Source of the DNA: Telopea speciosissima
Taxonomy: Eukaryota; Streptophyta; Magnoliopsida; Proteales; Proteaceae
Assembly: GCF_018873765.1 (NCBI RefSeq)
Contig: NC_057925.1
Span: forward strand, 47,337,010-47,401,009
Reading direction: 5' to 3'
DNA: 64,000 nt
This document shows positions 59,130 through 64,000 of the stretch, piece by piece (positions within the stretch are counted from its first letter, which is position 1; the number at the start of each line of letters is the position of its first letter). Position numbers and translations under genes: made by a program. Under the pieces are notes generated by a model that was not told the DNA's origin, made no database searches, and worked only from the letters and a program-made list of their open reading frames with translations.

Positions 59130-59490
59130 GGCTAGGGAGAAAATTATCACTTTTACATAAAATAACAATGTAATAAAATGTATTATATCACTTTTTATCT
59201 TCATATATAATGTATTATACAACAAAATGTGGGTGACGTTTTAAATTTATAATATATATATATTTTTTATATTTTTTATTTTTTTTTATTTTAATTTATT
59301 TATTTATTTATTTTTTATAGTATAACTTAAAACAGGGTCGGGCTGGGTCGGGCCAAGCTTAGCTCGAAGCCTCAACCCTGGCCCGACCCGACCCTGACTC
59401 AGGGCCAAAAATTTTTAGCCCTGATCCACTCTCAAGGCCAAATATCTTAGCCCAAACCCTGTTAGGACCAAACTTGCACCCCTATAGGGG
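59130..59490. repeat. Dispersed repeat, second copy of 20112-20442
   Basis: An AT-rich core followed by GGGTCGGGCTGGGTCGGGCC and CCCGACCCGACCC blocks in the same order as at 20.1-20.4 kb. The end CTTGCACCCCTA resembles a hAT-like terminus. Confidence 0.6.
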
Positions 59491-59653
59491 TCTATAGTCT
59501 TAAGAGGAGTGATAGGTGGCTCAGACCTATTGTATCTCCTAACACCTACAAATTCTTTACTATAGTAAATGAGTTCGTATTCATACGTCAAGTCTTTCAA
59601 TTGGTAGCCATTTGGTCAAAGAAAGTGTCTCATATTTTTTTTGCATTAAAATC

Positions 59654-59762
59654 CTCTACAATACCAGCAGGGCACATCCGGCGGTACAGTAGAGGCCAGG
59701 TGGCACACATGGCCTCTGCTGTACCGTCGGATGTGCACTGCTGCCCCGCCGGTGTTGCAGAG
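59654..59762. repeat. GC-rich foldback hairpin
   Basis: Inner arms GCACATCCGGCGGTACAGTA (from 59672) and its inverse (59711-59736) pair over 26 bp with two mismatches around a 13-bp loop. Outer arms CTCTACAATACCAGCAGG and CTCTGCAACACCGGCGGG (minus strand) extend the stem. Confidence 0.8.
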
Positions 59763-59968
59763 TATCCTAGTCCGGTGTCGTTAGTAATGACACATTTCTT
59801 AGACTCTTATGTTTTATTACACATGGTCTTTCTTTTCTTTCAATTCTTTTTCTTTTTTATTTTTATTTTTTCACTAAAAGACTTTTAATTGTTTGCTTTT
59901 CTAAACTTTTCTAGGTTTGAATTAGGGGTGTTAATCAGTCAGTTTTGATCGATTCAGTCAGTCTAGCC

Positions 59969-60785
59969 TAAGGGTGTTAAACGGTTCGATTCGGTTCGGT
60001 TTTGACTGCTTGAGGGTAGAAACCGTAACCAGATTGTTTAGCTAAACAGTTGCATATCCAAAACCGTAACCATTTAGTAAACGGTTTCGGTTATACGGTT
60101 TTTAAACGGTTTTAGTTAAATGGATATACACGGTTTTACACGATTTTTTATTAAATGGTTCTACACGGTTTAGGTTAGCCGATTATGAATAACATCCCTG
60201 ATTTACTAAATAGTTTAATAGTTTTCAAACCAAACCTCCTGTATTTTTTAATAGAAAATGGGCTGTAGCCTGTAGTGTATTTCTTTTAATTAGTAAATAC
60301 CTTCAATGGACGATGGATCCCATGAAAATGTTGTACCTTCAATCACTGTTTACCCATTTTTTCTTTTTTCTTTTTTGGATAGAAAACGGTCTACCTTCTA
60401 TTTAATAATACTAAATAGTTATTAGTAATTAGTTATTAATTATGAAGTTATTAGTTTTGTTTTTTTTTTTTTTGAAAAAAAAAATTTATTTATTGAAGAA
60501 ACGTAACTTAGTGAGTTAGTGACTTAGTGGTTAGTACTTAGTAGTTGCTATTGCTAGGTTTTGAATCTTTTGATGTTTGATTTAAACGGTTATAATCGGT
60601 TGTAATTGGATTAAACGGCCTAAAACCATTGGATTAATTGGTTAAAATCGAACCGAACAGTTTAACTAAACGGTGGCATTTTTTAAACCATAACCAGACC
60701 ATTTATTTAAACAGTCTGCCAGTTCTGGTTTAAACAGTTCGATTCGATTTCGGTAAATGGTTTCGGTTTTGTTTTAAAACCCTTA
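59969..60785. mobile_element. hAT-like element with perfect 8-bp duplication
   Basis: 817 bp with ends TAAGGGTGTTAAAC and TTTTAAAACCCTTA, flanked by GTCTAGCC (59961-59968 and 60786-60793). The interior is rich in AAACGGTT. It is inserted into another fragment that itself starts TAGGGGTGTTAATC near 59931, giving a nested pair. Confidence 0.88.
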
Positions 60786-60793
60786 GTCTAGCC

Positions 60794-61270
60794 GATCCCC
60801 ATAGCATATATTGGCCCAGTCCAATCAGTTTCCATCTTCTACCCCCCAAAAAAAAAAGTCAGTTTCCCTCTCTTATCATTTCTCTTATTGGTTTTCAATA
60901 AGATAACTCCGCGCTTATGATTGTAGAAATTTAAACCTAATTTGGTCATTATATTTTGCATTTTGCTATCAATTCCTTTAACAAGATTCCATTTAAGAAG
61001 TTCAAGTTTCACCTTTGTGTGAATTTAAGATAAGGAGAAAAAACTATACATGGTCGCATGGCTGCTTTGTCTAGACTCTAGATAGATAAGTGCGTGAAAG
61101 TAGGGTGTTGCCCCCATGAAAAGGCAGAAATCTCGCCTAGGATGATACTTGCACGTGTAATTTCATTGACCAGAGCGCATGTGCAGACTCTAGAAGCCCA
61201 GATAGCGATCTCTTTCCCTTAAGATAATTATACATTTAAGATTACAAAAGTTTTTATTTTTTTTTTAAAT
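60794..61270. other. Intergenic, no gene
   Basis: The start is the remainder of the outer hAT-like fragment; the rest is AT-rich and unrecognised. Confidence 0.4.
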
Positions 61271-61282
61271 GGATTTCACTTC

Positions 61283-61415
61283 CTGTACCTTAATCCAATT
61301 CCCTACAATCCCTCACATGTGAGTAAAATGACCATTTACCCATTGCTTTAGGAAATGTGTCCAAATAGTGGGCAAGTGGTCATTTCAGGGATTGTAGGGA
61401 AATTGAAGGGTGTCC
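61283..61415. repeat. Foldback MITE
   Basis: Inverted arms containing CCCTACAATCCCT, AAATGACCA and TTRCCC on the left (61299-61342) are matched on the opposite strand at 61368-61410. Non-coding. Confidence 0.7.
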
Positions 61416-61547
61416 AGAGATAAAAATTCAATAACACGATAGAGCATGGATTTTTATCCTTTCAAGTGCGGTGCATCCACAATAGATGCTTGTATAATCT
61501 GTAATGATGGTTATATGATTTCTATATCAATTAACTAATTTTTCTAG

Positions 61548-61683
61548 GACCAGGCAGCTGGATGGAGCCTGGAGGATCCAGCCCAGCAAAATCAGGGGCG
61601 TTTGGGTCATTTCACAGGCACATCCCTCCCCCGCCGTAGTTTTGCTGGACTGGATCCTCCAGCTCCCGCGTCGGCTGGAGGAG
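61548..61683. repeat. Foldback hairpin at the XYLT 5' flank
   Basis: Arms TGGAGGATCCAGCCCAGCAA (from 61570) and the inverse at 61640-61661 pair over 22 bp with one mismatch. Outer GC-rich parts pair partially. It ends about 170 bp before the XYLT start codon. Confidence 0.75.
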
Positions 61684-61725
61684 TACCGAATTCAAGTTAG
61701 AACGACACTAGCATTCCACACGTCG

Positions 61726-61755
61726 ATGGCTGATCTTGCAATCACAGAACAGTAA
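61726..61755 (+). other. Upstream ORF 1 in the presumed XYLT leader
   Basis: ATG to TAA, 9 codons, 102 bp before the XYLT ATG. It counts only if transcription begins upstream of it, which the sequence does not show. Confidence 0.35.
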
Positions 61756-61805
61756 AGTACGTGGTGGGGAGCTTTTACGAGGTGTGATCCTCCGAAAGCT
61801 CCGAA

Positions 61806-61823
61806 ATGGAGGAGAGACAGTGA
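61806..61823 (+). other. Upstream ORF 2 in the presumed XYLT leader
   Basis: ATG GAG GAG AGA CAG TGA, five codons, ending 33 bp before the XYLT ATG. Same caveat as for upstream ORF 1. Confidence 0.35.
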
Positions 61824-61856
61824 CGGACGGAGCGGGAGGAAGCGTCAAAGTAAATA

Positions 61857-63211
61857 ATGAACAGAAAGAGGGCGTTCCTGTTCAAAATCATCGTCTTCCT
61901 CTTCGCTTTCAACTCCTTTTCTCTCTACCTTTACTTACACTTCTATTCTAACCCTAAATCCCATCACCAGGATCAGCAGCAGCAGCTACAGAAACACCAA
62001 CAACTCCCAGTATCAGTTTCCTTCCATGGGAAACCTTGGCCCATCCTTCCTTCTTACCTCCCTTGGTCTTTAAAACCTAAAGTCCCTCCCAAATCATGCG
62101 AAGGCTATTTTGGAAACGGCTTCAATCGCCGTATCGAACTTCTCCTTCCCCCTTCCGAGATCCATCGAAGATCCCTCCCCAATTATGGTGCCAATGGCGG
62201 TCCCGGCGGTTGGTTTCGATGCTTTTACAGCGAAACACTCGAGAGCTCCATATTCGAAGGCGGGAGAATACGGATGAATCCCGATAGGATACGGATGTCT
62301 GTCGGAGGGGAAAATCTGGAGTCGGTAGTTGGCCGGGCCGAAAATGACGAACTTCCTTTCTTCGATTCTGGTGCTTTCGAGGTCGAGTTTGCCCAAGGTC
62401 TCAGTCAGGGCGGGAACGTGAACGGGGGGAAGCTCGTGAATGAGGAGTTCCTTCATCAGTTTGTACCGCAGGGTCCCATTGAGGTTCATACCATGCGGAG
62501 TTTACTTGATTCCATTCGATTGGTGGATCCCGATGAGTTCAAGTGCTCCCAGGTTAGGTTCCGAACCTTGATGCTATATTAGCGTTTTGTTCGCTTTGGT
62601 CTCGATTATGAGAGTTTTATTGTTCCATTGTTTCGACGGGAAGTGGGCTTTGCCGTCCATTTTCTTCCCTTTTTTTTTTTTTTTTAAATTTTCCCCATCA
62701 GTTGAAACCCTAAGGTGGAGAAACCGAGTAGATATTCTGGTTACTTAAGATCAACTAAATTAGAATCACAGGCCTTCCATTTCATTCCACATTTCCACTT
62801 AGAAATGCAATGTCATACTTACGCTGGTCAGGAATGGTAGATATCATTTCCAGACATCTTGAAATAATTGACAGATTTGTTGGCACTGAGTACAGTTGAA
62901 TGTATTACAAAGTTACAAACTCCATTGCAGGTTTTTTTTTAAATTGATAATTGACCTGGAAATATGTTTAATTCTGCTTGCTGTGCTGTATTGGTATTCT
63001 TTTATGACTTGACGTTATTTTTTTGTATTTCCTTACATTACATTGTGAATTATCATTGCAGTGGGTTGAGGAGCCAACACTTCTGGTTACACGTTTTGAG
63101 TATGCAAACCTTTTCCACGCAGTGACAGACTGGTACAGTGCATATGTTGCTTCGAGAGTTACAGGCTTGCCTAATCGACCTCATTTGGTTTTTGTGGATG
63201 GCCATTGTAAG
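61857..63211 (+). CDS. XYLT: Beta-(1,2)-xylosyltransferase, 5' part (runs off window)
   Basis: Exons 61857-62552 and 63062-63211 (GT-AG intron between) give 282 residues; the remaining C-terminal exon(s) lie beyond 64000. The enzyme is a Golgi type II membrane protein of family GT61 that transfers xylose from UDP-xylose to the core mannose of plant N-glycans. Residues 1-6 are basic, about 7-30 form the signal anchor (FLFKIIVFLFAFNSFSLYLY), and a Q-rich stem follows. Recognisable conserved blocks are KPWPILPSYLPWSLK, CEGYFGNGF, GGWFRCFYSETLESSI, WVEEPTLLVTRFEYANLFH and RPHLVFVDGHC. Exon 2 ends in phase 0 at 63211 with a GT donor. The start is the first in-frame ATG before the anchor. The long minus-strand frame opposite exon 1 is a shadow. 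Confidence 0.95.
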
Positions 63212-63635
63212 GTACCAATGCTAATCTGAGCTTAGCCATTGCTTATGAACATGGCTGGTAATATTATATTAAGGAGCAAAAGTCAAGTTCTTATAATCCC
63301 TCACTTGTGGTTGAGATTTGATATCCACTGTTATTTTGCCAAAGACTTACCTTTTATAATAGCTTAATGTCGCTTGATTTATCTGCTCTTGTTTTGCTGA
63401 TTGTATTTGGCTTTTCATTTTGCTCACTACTTGGTCATTGTTTTATCTGCGATCATTTCCCTAGCCTCAGATAATATATTTATGTAAAACAAGAAAACGT
63501 CATGTGATAGCCTTAGCATAGGTTTGCAAACTGTATCTGTGTGTTCTTTTTGTTTGGTAAACCATGGGGGTCACTATTTGGATGAGGAACCTTATTTAGG
63601 ATCTTAGTACCTTTTCATTTCCCCTTCCCGCATAT

Positions 63636-64000
63636 GACCAATGTTGTGTCAATCATTCATAAAGGTGCTCCTAGGAAAGGTCTTGTTTATCAGCTTCATG
63701 GTCATACTGATATTGTGGGTTACTATGATGCTGACTGGCTGGTATTGACAGCAATCGTAGGTCTATTACTAGGTATTGTATGTTTGTTTGTGAAAATCTT
63801 GTTACCTAGAGGAGTAAGAAACATACTACAATGGCTCAGTTGAATACAGAGGCTAAGTATAGGGCTTTGGCACATATGACAGCTGAAATGTCTCATTCAG
63901 AAGTTGGGATTTTCAGTCACTAAATCCATGGAGATGTATTATGATAACTAGGCTACGATTTTTATTGCTAGTAATTTGGTTTTCCATGAGTGGACTAAAC
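63636..64000 (+). pseudogene. Decayed copia RNase H fragment in the XYLT intron
   Basis: Segments such as HTDIVGYYDADW, TEAKYRALAHMTAE and a final EMYYDN-type block match the RNase H end of Ty1/copia polyproteins. Stops and frame changes are frequent. It extends to the window edge, so its 3' end and any LTR are not visible. It lies in the intron after XYLT exon 2, in sense orientation. Confidence 0.82.

Noticed and set aside
62094..62489. 131-codon minus-strand frame
   Set aside because: It is antisense to XYLT exon 1, whose own reading frame is strongly conserved.

Overview
This is a window of plant nuclear DNA, very probably from an angiosperm. It holds intron-containing genes of clear plant type: a pirin, an organellar threonyl-tRNA synthetase with a transit peptide, and the plant N-glycan beta-1,2-xylosyltransferase. 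Around them lie dense Ty1/copia, LINE, SINE, hAT-like, Tourist-like and Mutator-like (MULE) elements. The species cannot be determined from the sequence alone. No CRISPR array, rRNA or credible tRNA gene was seen.

Positions 1-18300 are dominated by two Ty1/copia retrotransposons. Copia-1 (292-6853, minus strand) has nearly identical 0.93 kb LTRs and a perfect 5-bp target duplication, but its polyprotein carries three in-frame stops and one frameshift. Copia-2 (8298-17477, plus strand) has 1.7 kb LTRs, a tRNA-Met-type primer site and a heavily decayed polyprotein; it sits inside a short foldback repeat that has a second, inverted copy at 7.2 kb.

Positions 18300-38000 hold a run of elements with long terminal inverted repeats (TIRs). 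Most start GGGWAAATTAC or close to it, and several are flanked by 9-bp target duplications, so I read them as non-autonomous MULEs. Three appear to be Pack-MULEs carrying fragments of host genes: an intact Nudix box with a split intron (36.2-36.5 kb), two exons resembling the tunicamycin-induced TIN1 family (25.9-26.2 kb), and a PPR-like fragment (34.0 kb). A 5'-truncated LINE (27.8-30.3 kb), a hAT-like element with a perfect 8-bp duplication (30.6-31.5 kb) and a GC-rich 70-bp-arm hairpin (27.0 kb) are interspersed.

Positions 38000-46300 show a layered insertion history. A hAT-like repeat is interrupted by a tRNA-derived SINE (17-bp target duplication), which is interrupted by Copia-3 (5-bp target duplication, LTRs beginning TA rather than TG). 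Downstream is a segmental tandem duplication of a LINE RNase H tail, one copy of which was hit by a solo LTR containing a 16-17 bp GC-rich minisatellite and by a small MITE.

Positions 46300-64000 hold the host genes. Pirin (48013-49399, plus, six exons) and threonyl-tRNA synthetase (52072-58528, minus, eight exons) converge; the 2.7 kb between them contains a LINE tail, an RTE-type LINE tail and a Tourist-like MITE. XYLT (from 61857, plus) has its first two exons in the window and runs off the right edge; its second intron contains a decayed copia fragment. The three genes act in unrelated processes (cupin/redox-type signalling, organellar translation, Golgi N-glycan maturation) and nothing suggests a joint pathway.
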